DNA of 64,000 nt from Chondrosia reniformis. Its lineage: Eukaryota > Porifera > Demospongiae > Chondrillida > Chondrillidae. Location of the stretch: positions 1,886,001 to 1,950,000 of the forward strand of contig OX359199.1 of NCBI GenBank assembly GCA_947172415.1, written 5' to 3'. Shown here piece by piece: positions 31,419 through 43,800 of the stretch; position 1 is the stretch's first letter; the number at the start of each line of letters is the position of its first letter. The notes under the pieces were generated by a model. The model saw only the letters and a list, made by a program, of their open reading frames with translations, ran no database searches and was not told the DNA's origin. Position numbers and translations under genes: made by a program.

Positions 31419-33617
31419 AGGTATTCTTGTCATCAACTCTTTTGGGAGGATATATATAGGTAAACAATATATACATGCATGAAATTGCCGAATTAAATTT
31501 CTAGCAATACTTTTAGAGGTCAAAACTAAAGTATATAGATTAATTTGCCAGATCGATGTTAGTAACGAGAAATTTCCTACTTTTGCTATAAGAAACGAAT
31601 GGAGTTACTCGAAATAGACGAAGTGTAGATGAACCTTAATTTCCTTAGCCCGATTAGATAGAGGAGGCCTTCTTATCTACGTATATCAGATAGAGGAATG
31701 TAAGAGTCTAGTGTCTATATATACACCTTTCCGGCTATTCTGCACGGATTACCCGTATAAAATATGCAAATCAGGAGGTCGGTAATCTAAAGTGTTTCGC
31801 TTGAGGAATTATTATCGAATCTCAGATTGGATCTACTAGTACTCAGATCAACCTGCGCTAGCTATACGTAATATTGTGAGTAATATATACGTACTGTACG
31901 TATGTGTATAACTTGATTCCCTGAAAACTACATGTATAATAGATGACTATTATATATATTATTAAAGCAGCCGGCCATGAGAAATCCCGTTAGCCTATTC
32001 TATATAGGATCTGATATGGCTTTGATATTTATAGTCTAATCTAATATCATTTATCGTGATTTAATAGTGATGCATATGACTAACCGAGTGATTAACTGAA
32101 TTCAGGGGAAAAATTTTAATGTGGGACCATCTTCAACCCCCAAACTTCTCCACTTCATTCTGGAACCTTCAGATGTTGGCAGGTCTAATGATGGCAAATT
32201 GAATTAAGTCTCCTAGCTATGTACCCAACCTGCTACTTCTGAATAAGGCTTCTCCAAAGGGTGAGAAGTGACCTCTGCGATCCTCAACTGCACTGCTGTA
32301 CTTGGTTTTCTTTTGTATTGTGTGATCTTTCAACCTGTGGTTCCCATACTCCACAAGCATTAAAGTCAGCCACCAAACCACCTGAACCATTTTCATCATC
32401 AGCAGGAAGTGGTCTCCAGACGGAGGTGTAGATAGGTGTATGACTGCTTTCAAAAGGATTACAGTCAGTTTTAATAGGAGGGAGGTCACAAGTAATGAAT
32501 ACGAAGGCAAGATAGCAATCTGACTACACCAGACTATATTGGTGTGCCCTGTTACTAGGGTGAATAAAGCCCTCAATAACCCCCACCCCCCTGGATCATC
32601 CTATCCAATTGCTAGTGTGACTCCTTCCTGGACTAACCATACACATCTGTGTGTTTAGGTGTACCATAGCTGATCTTCGTTTACGTATAGGGATGGTGCA
32701 TCCAAACATAGACATCCATGTATATATGCTTAAATTTCAATATGCCACTTCTATATGGTTAGCACTATCAAAAGATCACTCTCTTGTTTTGTTACTTTTT
32801 CCAGATGTGCTAGTCACTGTGCATGTTGCAAGCACTGTCATCACTACGTACTTTTTAAAAGGTTTTAATATAACTTGTTTTCCCCATTTTTCTTGTTAAT
32901 ATTAAAAAATTAGAAAGTTTTCTTAGCGATATAACGTTGTAATTAAAGAGAGAAAGAGAGAATGGATGACCAAAACTTCTTAATTAACAATGGCATCCTA
33001 AAATACCCCTGGGGGCTAATTTGCTTGCAATTTTAAATCTTAAACTATTTTCACTAGCATGAGATAAAAGGAAGAAAAAGAAAGCAAATAAAAACTGCAA
33101 GTATCCCCCTAAAGCTGTTCTACCTTTTTGGAGCCATTATTCACTGTTTCAGGCAACTTTATGTAGTTATAATAGTACAAAAATCTGTTATGGAAGCTTC
33201 AAAAGGTTAACAAGTAGTTCGAGTTTGCTGCCGCCCCCCGAATTTACTCGAACTACTTGGCCGCATCGTTACATTCATTGTAGATTTTTAGAGTGATAAC
33301 CCGTATTACATTGAGTAAGATAGCAATGTTTTTTGTGCCATCCCTAGTTGTACTACGTATACTCTGAAATATATACACTTATAATAGAGAGTTGTACATA
33401 TATATTATGTATATATGAGAATAAAGTATATATTGCTGATGAAGACCTCTGGGTTGAAACGTCCAGAATTAGTAAATTCATGTTGCTGACGCTCATGATC
33501 AATAAGACTTTATGATTGCAACAAGCACTCCTTATTCCTTCATATATTATGTATATATAAACTGATTTGTTTAATTTGTTGTAGGTGCAACATTGAGCTG
33601 TAGAAGAAAAGCAAAGT
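31419..33617. other. Intergenic region, copy 2
   Basis: Equivalent of 7586-9801. It holds the minus-strand exon candidate at 32284-32519 (same frame as copy 1), the perfect hairpin at 33212-33258 and the hammerhead-like repeat with CTGATGA at 33436. Small indels distinguish it from copy 1. No further genes are seen. Confidence 0.5.
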
Positions 33618-35840
33618 ATGCAGTCTTTATACTGGTTTACTGTTGTAGCTTTCCCCTTGATAGCCCCAATATGGATTACCATGTCAAAAACTGCTTGCCC
33701 TTTGAGTTCACATCCCACTCAAGAAAATATTACTAGCTTGGGGAGGAAAAGTGAATTTCTTTGTTACTTCAATTGGACCAATATGGACAAGTTTAAAAAC
33801 AAGGTCCTGGATAGAATAAACAACAGACAGAAACGCTTTATTAGGTTCACTGTACCAGTAATAGGATATAATAATGAACACCTCGATATGAAAAATTACA
33901 ATGGGCCATTGACATGGATATGGATCCAGGACACTCAGGAATACATGGTACACTTTCCACACAATTTTGCAATCATATCCCTCAAAACCATGGGTATTAT
34001 TACTGCCAACTGGGCAGTTGACTATGATCCTGTAGGAGGTCTTACATTGGGCAATTTCAGCCTAAAACCTAGGAGTGACGTTTTTAATGAGGATGACACA
34101 GTGGGTCATTGTGATCCAGATTGTGTTAATGTGAATAAAAGCTGTGGTATTGGACGGTATGAGATAGAAGAGTTTTTGTTACATGTTACAAATAAATCTA
34201 AGTATGATATAAAGAATCTCTGTCTTCAAGCACGTGAAGAATCCCTATTTAATAGTGTAAAGGAAGAGTATTTCCCTCATCATGCGGTACCAAATTTAAT
34301 CTATTACTGGAAATTTCTGAAACTCTTTTATGGCAGAAGACCTTATTTTGGGTACAGGGTCAATAAAAGGGATTACATTCTGTATTATTGTTTCAGCCAA
34401 AAAGATGGCTGTCAGGTTAAAATGCTTCTGAATAAGTTCTATATAATCCCAATAATTGCTTTGCTTCTCTTCTTATATTCTCCATTACTGATACATTACT
34501 TCCCCAGCACTCCTTTAAACGATGTAATTGGAGCTGAAATGTTTCCTTCATACAAGACACCATATTACTTTGGTAATTGTTTGAAATGCATACTGTGCTA
34601 TTATCCATGTCATCCTTGGTGGCAGCGAATAAGAAGATTGGTAGTTTTAACATTGCTTACATATACTTCTTTCGAGCTACATCACTTTTCCGCCAATTTA
34701 GCTGGCTATATCTTCCTCTTCATGATAATTTGTTTCATAATAGCCAGTGTCATTCCAGAAAGTTTTAGTATGCATATTAAACCAGATTATCCAACCAAAT
34801 TTCTATTTTGGGAACTGCCCCTTGGTTTGCTAAAGAAAGATGACACTATAATTGAATATCAAAAACTTGCACATATAATGCAGGAAAGGATCTATCTCTT
34901 AGTAGACAAGAGGTTTTGGGTTTTCTTGCGTGGGAAACTAAACCAACTAGTTAATAGTAATGATGAATGCAAAGTTAGAATTCTACCAATCATTGCAGTT
35001 ACTCCCATTATTCTTCTTACTTGTCTCTACTGGTTTATTCCACTTCCATTCTTTTACATTGAATTTATACGTTCAATCTGGAGGGGAGGTGAAGTTTTAG
35101 ACATTAAATCAGGAACTTTCTACATCGTGAGCAGTTTCATTTTTACCTGTTTTTTGAACTATGCTATGGTAATTGTACTTTATTGGTGCTATGCATTGTC
35201 TGAGATATCAATGTTCACCTTTATGGGTGGAGCCATGACGCCACATATGGCTTTTCAGTACTTCCTGCTCCTGGCATCTGTTATAGCAGCCATATATGCC
35301 CTTGTAAGAAACTTTCATGAGTTAAATGAGCAAATAATGGACCAAATAATTAACATACTAAATGATCAAGATGTTTTTGAAACTTTTGCTCAAGAGGTCA
35401 CTAATTGTTCCAATGGTGAAGTGGTTTTACATAGTGAAAAAGAAGGAAGAATCAAAAAAATAAAGGCAGAGGTAACTTCGAAAAACACTGATCACATTTT
35501 GTTTAAAAATGATACCATTACCAAATTTATAAACTTGAAAATGTATGAGGAGGTAGTGGAAGACTACAGACCCATTCGAAGACGGGTGTTTTTCATTGTT
35601 GTTAAAATTATCTTGATGTTAGCCTACGGATTGGTAGCATTTTGGATTAAAAATGTTTTCCATCTGGAGGATAAGGTTGGCAATATTTTCAATCTAATAA
35701 GCAATGTAGCTATTGCTTTTGTACCAGGAGCACTACAATTTCTTGCCTATAAAAGTCACTTTGGAAAGAGAAAAAGTGACATTTTAAAAAGGCAAATTTA
35801 TCAAGCAATGGTACACTACATTAAGAATTTGGATAACTAA
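33618..35840 (+). CDS. Polytopic membrane glycoprotein, unknown family, copy 2
   Basis: Intact ORF of 740 codons. It differs from copy 1 by an in-frame loss of ENL (residues 42-44 of copy 1) and by 13 amino-acid changes that I count by eye: M70I, N93D, S144G, Q225H, C249Y, L337W, S366G, L414I, T415I, E443K, Y454C, I496V and K587Q (copy 1 numbering). I count only about four synonymous changes. All sequons and hydrophobic segments are retained. The N-terminal extracellular Cys lost at 249 could affect a disulphide. Function is unknown, as for copy 1. Confidence 0.85.
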   Translation: MQSLYWFTVVAFPLIAPIWITMSKTACPLSSHPTQENITSLGRKSEFLCYFNWTNMDKFKNKVLDRINNRQKRFIRFTVPVIGYNNEHLDMKNYNGPLTWIWIQDTQEYMVHFPHNFAIISLKTMGIITANWAVDYDPVGGLTLGNFSLKPRSDVFNEDDTVGHCDPDCVNVNKSCGIGRYEIEEFLLHVTNKSKYDIKNLCLQAREESLFNSVKEEYFPHHAVPNLIYYWKFLKLFYGRRPYFGYRVNKRDYILYYCFSQKDGCQVKMLLNKFYIIPIIALLLFLYSPLLIHYFPSTPLNDVIGAEMFPSYKTPYYFGNCLKCILCYYPCHPWWQRIRRLVVLTLLTYTSFELHHFSANLAGYIFLFMIICFIIASVIPESFSMHIKPDYPTKFLFWELPLGLLKKDDTIIEYQKLAHIMQERIYLLVDKRFWVFLRGKLNQLVNSNDECKVRILPIIAVTPIILLTCLYWFIPLPFFYIEFIRSIWRGGEVLDIKSGTFYIVSSFIFTCFLNYAMVIVLYWCYALSEISMFTFMGGAMTPHMAFQYFLLLASVIAAIYALVRNFHELNEQIMDQIINILNDQDVFETFAQEVTNCSNGEVVLHSEKEGRIKKIKAEVTSKNTDHILFKNDTITKFINLKMYEEVVEDYRPIRRRVFFIVVKIILMLAYGLVAFWIKNVFHLEDKVGNIFNLISNVAIAFVPGALQFLAYKSHFGKRKSDILKRQIYQAMVHYIKNLDN

Positions 35841-37634
35841 ATTGTTTATATAGATACTTTAGCTAACTGTAATCTAACTAGACAATGTAGAACAAGTATA
35901 TTTAGCTTTCCAATATGGCGTATAATTATAATCATTTATAATCATTTGTACATGGTAATTGTAATATCTACATATATCACAGTAAAAAGTGAACTTCTTT
36001 ATGATAATCAAACCACATGCAATCATCATATAAAGAGAGAAAACATGCAAGAAGCATTGGGAATTGAACCCACAAGAGCTGGTTATGACTACCAGTACAT
36101 ATGTAAGTGTACATGTGTGTAAATAATTTCAATCCTATGTATGAAATGTCCACCTCACTGAAGAGGTTCATTAGGTCTTTCAATTGTGATTTTGTCACTT
36201 TCCTCCATTTTTTAGGTTCAATGTACAAGTAACAGTAAATGTATCTCCATATTCAGCAGATGGACAGAACTGTCTCTCTTCACCTCCATTCTTAACTACT
36301 GCTTCAGAGTACTCTACAAAGCGCTATATACTGTTGTTATTCTTCCAAAATTCAAAGGTTGCATGATGTTGGATTGAATGATACATGGATCATTTACACT
36401 TGCATGTTAAATTTGTGTAATCATTGTTCAATGAAGAAGCTTTCAATGTTGTCACAGTGCTAGCTGTAAATGTACATAAAGAATATTGGTCATATGGGCC
36501 TACATGTGTATATCAGAGAGTACTATAGTAGCACTCTCTAAGCAGGGATGGTGCAAAAAATGGCTGCCCTATACATATAGTGCTTTATTATCAATATACA
36601 TTCTCACTCAAAGTACAATAGCATGCATCACTTGAACAGACCTATGTTCTCCACTGTTTCACTTTCAGCTCTGAAAACTGATATATGTTGTATTAGGGAG
36701 GGACTGGTTTGGCTCCTAACACCACACTGCAGCAACGTATGAATGCGTCCAACCGAGAGGAAGTTACTAGAAATATCTTGCTTGTTTAGTTACACTGAAC
36801 TGAATTCTATAAATATACCTTGCTAACAGACTAGATGTAGTCTATAGCTTATTATAAAGTAAACACAAGCCACAATGATTTATATTACGAAAACGACAAC
36901 TTTATAAACAACAAATAATACAGATCCTTAGTTTATGATAACAATCACGAAGCTCATGAAATAGATGAAATACATGACAAATGTGTTTTTAGTGTTTTGT
37001 CGCAATTTCTTGTTCTTGTTTACTTTGAGTTGGATTTTGGAGGTAGGAAAAAAAGTTGCATATATATATGAAATTTACGTAATTTAATCATACACTTCTG
37101 TGTTTGGGCGCACCAAGCTGAAGTGGGAATGGTGTGCCCAAACACAGAAGTGTATGGTCAAGTGTCCACTGATACTCACATATTTGATGAATGTACGTAT
37201 GTAGGTCATGTGAACCCTACTGGTATCATGGTCGTGCTGACGATGATTGGTCCCACTCAGTATCACCAGATGGTCCTCAGTCAAGGCAACCTAAAATCAA
37301 AAGCAAAATATATATGTGCTATACTATCTCTGTCTTGGTGACATGCCAAATTGCAAAATAAAACAGTATCTTGAAGTACCACATCGAAAACATAATAGAT
37401 TGTATGCATTGTTCATCTTATATTACTGCAATAATCATCAATAACATATATCAGGAATTCCTCTAAACACGGGCAATCTTGTATTTACTTTAGCTTCTTG
37501 GGTCACTGTTGGTTTAGATAATGTAGATAATGTAGATGGTGTAGAGAGACACAGATCAGAGCAAAGGTAGGCAAACAATACACCATCTACACCTCTTAGA
37601 TTCTACACCATCTGTAAAGCTTCATTGCGTAACA
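35841..37634. other. Intergenic region upstream of kinesin copy 2
   Basis: Matches 12034-14014 apart from a deletion of roughly 220 bp near 36972, where copy 1 reads on through 13170-13370. The tRNA-like T-arm remnant (near 36058-36100) and the 29-bp-arm foldback (37087-37158) are present. No gene is supported. Confidence 0.5.
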
Positions 37635-37721
37635 ACTATTGCGCAATAGTCGCCGCCATTAAGACACATGTACCAACGTTACGTATAAATAGTGTTTTTG
37701 GCGGCTTTCGAGAGAGAAAGG
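37635..37721 (+). promoter_or_regulatory. Kinesin promoter element, copy 2
   Basis: The palindrome ACTATTGCGCAATAGT at 37635-37650 is followed by GCCGCCATTA, unchanged from copy 1. The spacing to the ATG at 37722 is 9 bases shorter, because GCCTTTAAG is absent just before the start. Confidence 0.5.
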
Positions 37722-37783
37722 ATGGATAAGCGGTGCAACATAACCGCTGCAGTAAGGGCAAGGCCCCCTTTCGAGTTAGTGTT

Positions 37784-37825
<42 letters not shown>

Positions 37826-40800
37826 CTGTACACCTGTTTAATTTTCTCACTGCAGACACGAATCCAGTGAACTCAATTTGGCGAAGTATACTTTTGGTGA
37901 GTTTACCATTCTTAAGTTGCCTGTGCATATTATGCGGGGGAACTTCTGCTCTTTTAGATCACGTGTTCACGGCAACGTCGGGAAACAGTCATGTTTATAA
38001 CAGCGTAGGAAAGCCGATAGTGAAGTCCTTTCTAGAAGGATTTAATGGTAGGATTTATGCCAAATAAAGCCACAATTATATGGTTTAAACTTTATAGTTT
38101 ATCCTTTTTAGGAACCATCTTTGCATATGGCCAAACTGCCACTGGTAAGACGCACACTATAATGGGTAGCGAAACAGAACCTGGCATAATACCCTCCGCC
38201 ATAATGGAAATTTTTGGTTATATTGCTGAAATGGTGAGTTAATTGCACCTAATATTATTAAACTGATATACTTGGAAACACATGTATATTTCTTGCAGTC
38301 AGAGAAAAGGGAATTTATTATAAGGCTGTCCTACCTTGAACTTTATAACGAAGTGAGACTGGGAATTGTGCACAACAGCATTGTACCATACATTGATTCT
38401 TTTTCGTGTATATACCCAATGCCTTGTATTGATCTTACTGTAGCCATACATGTAAACACAAACTGCAATTTCATTTTACATAATAAAAGAAATACAACAA
38501 TTGTGTAATGTTAATTTACTTGCTTAATTAGATGCTGACTGACCTTTTGGATGCTACACCAAAGAAAGTTTCAATTATGACTAATCCAAAGGTAACACAA
38601 ATACTTGTGTAAAACATGTCTTAGTATTCAACTTTTGCATGATGTGTATAAGTATGTAAATTTCACTATAGGGTGGAATTTTGATTTGTAACCTCTCAGA
38701 GTTTGTAGTTCAGAACAGTCATGAGGCTTTAGAATATATAGGAATGGGAGAAGGCACGTTTTACTATATCCTAACTGAATGCATGTCTACATGGTTTACA
38801 AAAAACCCTAGTGATATCATTGTGTGTATATGTATAATTTGTAGATGCTAGAAGGGTTGCTTCTACAGTAATGAATGACCGAAGCTCCAGATCCCATGTT
38901 ATCTTTAGGCTAATGCTGGAAAGCAAGGAGATAGGTGGGGATATGATTAAGATATCAGAATTGGTGAGTTGAGTTTACTGTTTGATATAAATTGATATGG
39001 TTATACGTATGTATGTACACCAACTCAGCCTTTATATGCATTTGAGTTGCTTAAAGTGTGATTGTTACAATACATCTTAATTGCCAATAAATGGAAGCCT
39101 ATAATTTTTATATCTTGGCAGAACTACGTATTATACCACTGTTAGGAAAATAAGTTATAACATGACTTTGAAAGCAAAGTATGTGCATGATTAAAGAATG
39201 TACGTAATGTATTAGTAGTAACTTTACTAACACTAATTGTATATATGGTATGTAGAACCTTGTTGACTTAGCTGGAAGTGAAAGGGCCCACAGGTCCACT
39301 CAAAGTGACAGATTCAAAGAAGGAGTTAACATTAATCTAAGCCTCCTCCGCCTAGGCTGTATAATCAATCAACTTAGTAATGGAGAAAGGTGTGTATGCA
39401 TTTGTGGGGAGACTCCTACTGAGGAAGCATTCATTTTGTGTAACCCTCATACACCTCCACCTGTGTGTACAGTAAGCAAGGGTTGTGAATATGTACGTAA
39501 ATCTTGTAATGGCCTGATTGGCTAGGTAAATTTGACATGCTTAAATGTGATCACACTAGCCATAGAATGTAATAGCTTACAGCCACCTTAATTATTGTGT
39601 GACAAGAAAAGCACTCTAGACTGTATAATTGAGGTAGGATACCAGGGATTTCATCTAGCTTATCTTTAACTTGAGTGTCTGAAGGCACAGTCTGTAGGGT
39701 CTCAAAGATTGCTTTTTATTGTGTACTTACGTACATATGTATGCCACAATAATATACTTATTTATTTGTAGTGGTATTACCTTCAGAGGATCTCAGCTTA
39801 CCAGGCTCCTTCAGAATTCGATTGGTGGCAATGCTAAAACATCAATCGTTTGTACAATAGCTCCAGCCATGTCTGAAGAAACGCTGAATACGTTGAATGT
39901 TAGTAACTGCATGCATATGATGGGTGACAGGTGGTGATGATATTGTTATTGTTGTAGAAGAGTAATTAATGTATACGTAGGTGGTAATGTTAATTGAGAA
40001 TGTCATTTGAAATCAGATCTAAGGCTGTCCATTCTTCTACAAACACAACAACAACATCTCCACCACCTGTCACTAATCAACTACAGTACTTGAACACTAA
40101 TTTATTCCTCCTAGTTAATTGCTGATGAAGGCCTTTAGGTTGAAATGTTCTAAAGAATATCTTGTTGCCTGAACCTCATTAATCTATAATTCATTATGAT
40201 TGTAACAAATACTTCATATCATTCATACATACATATGTGCATAAAGAATTTTGTTTAAATAGACTTTGTTACTTAGCAATACTACTTTTGATGAAGTTCC
40301 TTGAGAGATCTTATCAAACAGTGGTGTATGGATAAGCTTTAGTAATTTCATTTGTTCAATTGTGTATGTAGTTTGCTTCCAGAGCAATGAATATTAAAAA
40401 CAGGCCAAAAGTGACAGAGGTACCCAAGGATGAGGAGTCTCTGTTAAGACGTCTACACATCCTTCAAAAGGAAAATGATTACTTGAAGTTGGAGTGTGAA
40501 AGCAAACATGAATCCAATTCAGAAAACATTTTAATGGTAACTATTTGAACAAATTTTTAACCTGTGTATAGGTGAATGTTCTGCCAACGCTCTTTAGATG
40601 CTACATGTATGCGTATGTACAGTAGTGATTGAAATCCCTTAATCGTATTATATGCATGTTCTGCTATGGTAATATTTACTTGTGTGATTAATTTTGGTAC
40701 TTGTGTGAGTACTATAATCAACAAATATGCTACAATGCTTTATAATTTGTGTAAATTAACATTTGTTAAGTAGTAATATGTATGTATTATAGTTGAAGGA

Positions 40801-43800
40801 GTCACTTGCATCAAAAGATGCCGAAATATTGATGCTACAGAGCGAAAGAGATGACATCATATGGGAAAAGGCAGAATTAGAGCGAAAACTGGAATTGGTA
40901 AAGATAGTAGTGTCAACCATGCATATGTACTTATGTACATACATATGTATTTAGGTAATTATAGCTTCCTACTTTATATTGGTAATTGTTAAGGATTAAT
41001 GTATATAGTGTAGGTACGTATATATGTAGCACGTTAGAAAGTCTGTTATGTGCACCGTATACATATTACGTATGTATGTCTCCAATGCACATGTGTATGT
41101 AATGTGTGGTGCATTTGTGACAGTGTAAGATGTAGGTAGGAGTAAGGTTTCATATTGTATCCAGATCCTAGGAAGAACCAAAACCAGAGTTTCAAAGCAA
41201 GCCCTCAGAAGAGCATCATTTATGCCCAGGCCAATGTTTAGTGAAACATTCTTTGAAAGTGGTGATGAATTAGATGACATTTCAGGGTCACCAGAGAAGA
41301 ACACTGACAACTCCGTATGTAATGTGTGGTGCATTTGTGACAGTATAAGATGTACGTAGGAGTAAGGTTTGATATTGTATCTAGATCCTAGGAAGAACCA
41401 AAACCAGAGTTTCAAAGCAAGCCCTTAGAAGAGCATCATTTATGCCCAGGCCAATGTTTAGTGAAGCATTCTTTGAAAGTGGTGATGAATTAGATGACAT
41501 TTCAGGGTCACCAGAGAAGAACACTGACAACTCCGTAGCTACTCAAACTAATTTAATGCCAGCTGTAGACACTTCTGATGCTGCTACAGAAACGGCCTAC
41601 CCCAATCCTGAGGTGGAAGTGGCAGCACTCATGAAGCAGTTACAGGAAAAAGACAACATTATAAGGGACATGAAACAAGAATATGAAGAGGTAGTATTGT
41701 ATATATACAAGACAAGATTTGACCATAGTGTACATGATTTCTGGTGTATTTCTGGAGGGGATATACAGTGCAACCTTGATTATCCGAACCTCGTTTATCC
41801 GAACCTTTGTTTATCCGAACCCTCGTTTATCCGAATGAGCCCAGTGCATCTGCCATTTTAGTGTATACGGATATGGATAAACCGAGGTCGGATATACGAA
41901 GGCCTAAAGTATTACGGGGAATACGATTTAGATGGGTTTGAGTTGATTTCGTTCGGTTGAACTATACATGCACATTTTATGTATTACCAACTTCATAAAG
42001 TTGATTTTTGTGGATTATTATTCTTTACTTAAGGCTCTTGAAATGGAGAAAAAGCAACAATCGGAAATAATTGCAGATCTCAATTCAGAACTTGAAGAAA
42101 AAAAGACTGTTAGTCAGATTTAGTGCACTGTAGAGGTGCATGCTTAACTTAATAAGTCCCAGACTAGGGGGTAATACATGTATATAGATTAGAATAGAAA
42201 TGGCAAATGTCATTTCAAGGTCCCCTGTTTATACCAGCCATGACCTATAGGGCTGTACCCATTGTAAAGCAATAATAATAACAATATTAACAATTTCACT
42301 CTATCAATCAATGCAATTAAAATTGAAATATAGTGGAACAGCCTTGAAAAGTAGTTATGACCCACTTCCTCAGACTTCTTTTTAATTAGCAGATTATTTA
42401 GTGTAAATTGCATGTTTAATAATTATTTTGTCCCCAAAAAGGTTGATTAGTGGGTTGGTGGATTATCGAGATGACACTGTATTAACATTTTGTTTTGTAC
42501 ATACCAACTTATACACTTTAGTCAGAAGGTATCAGCAGTATAGTGAGTTCTTCTACATATTTAGGAGACTGAAAAGCTTAAAATGTTTCTTGCTGATCAT
42601 AAAATGGAAGTAGAAAGGCTAGAGGAGTCGAGAGTGCGATTTGAAAATGAACTTGACGAACAAGATGATAAGCTTGAAGTAAACATGCACATTTTATGTA
42701 TTGCCAACTTCATAAAGTTGATTTTTGTGTATTATTATTCTTCTTTACTTAAGGCTCTTGAAACGGAGAAAAAGCAACAATCGGAAATAATTGCAGACCT
42801 CAATTCAGAAGTTGAAGAAAAAAAGACTGTTAGTCAGATAAAGTGCACTGTAGAGGTGCATGCTTAACTTAATAAGTCCCAGACTAGGGGGTAATACATG
42901 TATATAGAATAGAATAGAAATGGCAAATGTCATTACACGGTCCCCTGTTTATACCAGCCATGACCTATAGGGCTGTACCCATTGTAAAGCAATAATAATA
43001 ACAATATTAACAATTTCACTATATCAGTCAATGCAATTAAAATTGAAATATAGTGGAACAGCCATGAAAAGTAGTTATGACCCGTTTCCTCAGACTTCTT
43101 TTTAATTGGCAGATTATTTAGTGTAAATTGCATGTTTAATAATTATTTTGTCCCCAAAAAGGTTGATTAGTGGGTTGGTGGATTATTGAGATGACACTGT
43201 ATTAACATTTTGTTTTGTACATACCAACTTATACACTTTAGTCAGAAGGTATCAGCAGTATAGTGAGTTCTTCTATTTAGGAGACTGAAAAGCTTAAGAT
43301 GTTTCTTGCTGATCATAAAATGGAAGTAGAAAGGCTAGAGGAGTTGAGAGTGCGATTTGAAAATGAACTTGACGAACAAGATGATAAGCTTGAAGTATAC
43401 ATGCACATTTTATGTATTGCCAACTTCATAAAGTTGATTTTTGTGTATTATTCTTCTTCTTCTTTACTTAAGGCTCTTGAAACGGAGAAAAAGCAACAAT
43501 CGGAAATAATTGCAGATCTCAATTCAGAACTTGAAGAAAAAAAGACTGTTAGTTAGATTTAGTGCACTGTAGAGGTGCATGCTTAACTTAATAAGTCCCA
43601 GACTAGGGGGTAATACATGTATATAGATTAGAATAGAAATGGCAAATGTCATTTCAAGGTCCCCTGTTTATACCAGCCATGACCTATAGGGCTGTACCCA
43701 TTGTAAAGCAATAATAATAACAATATTAACAATTTCACTCTATCAATCAATGCAATTAAAATTGAAATATAGTGGAACAGCCATGAAAAGTAGTTATGAC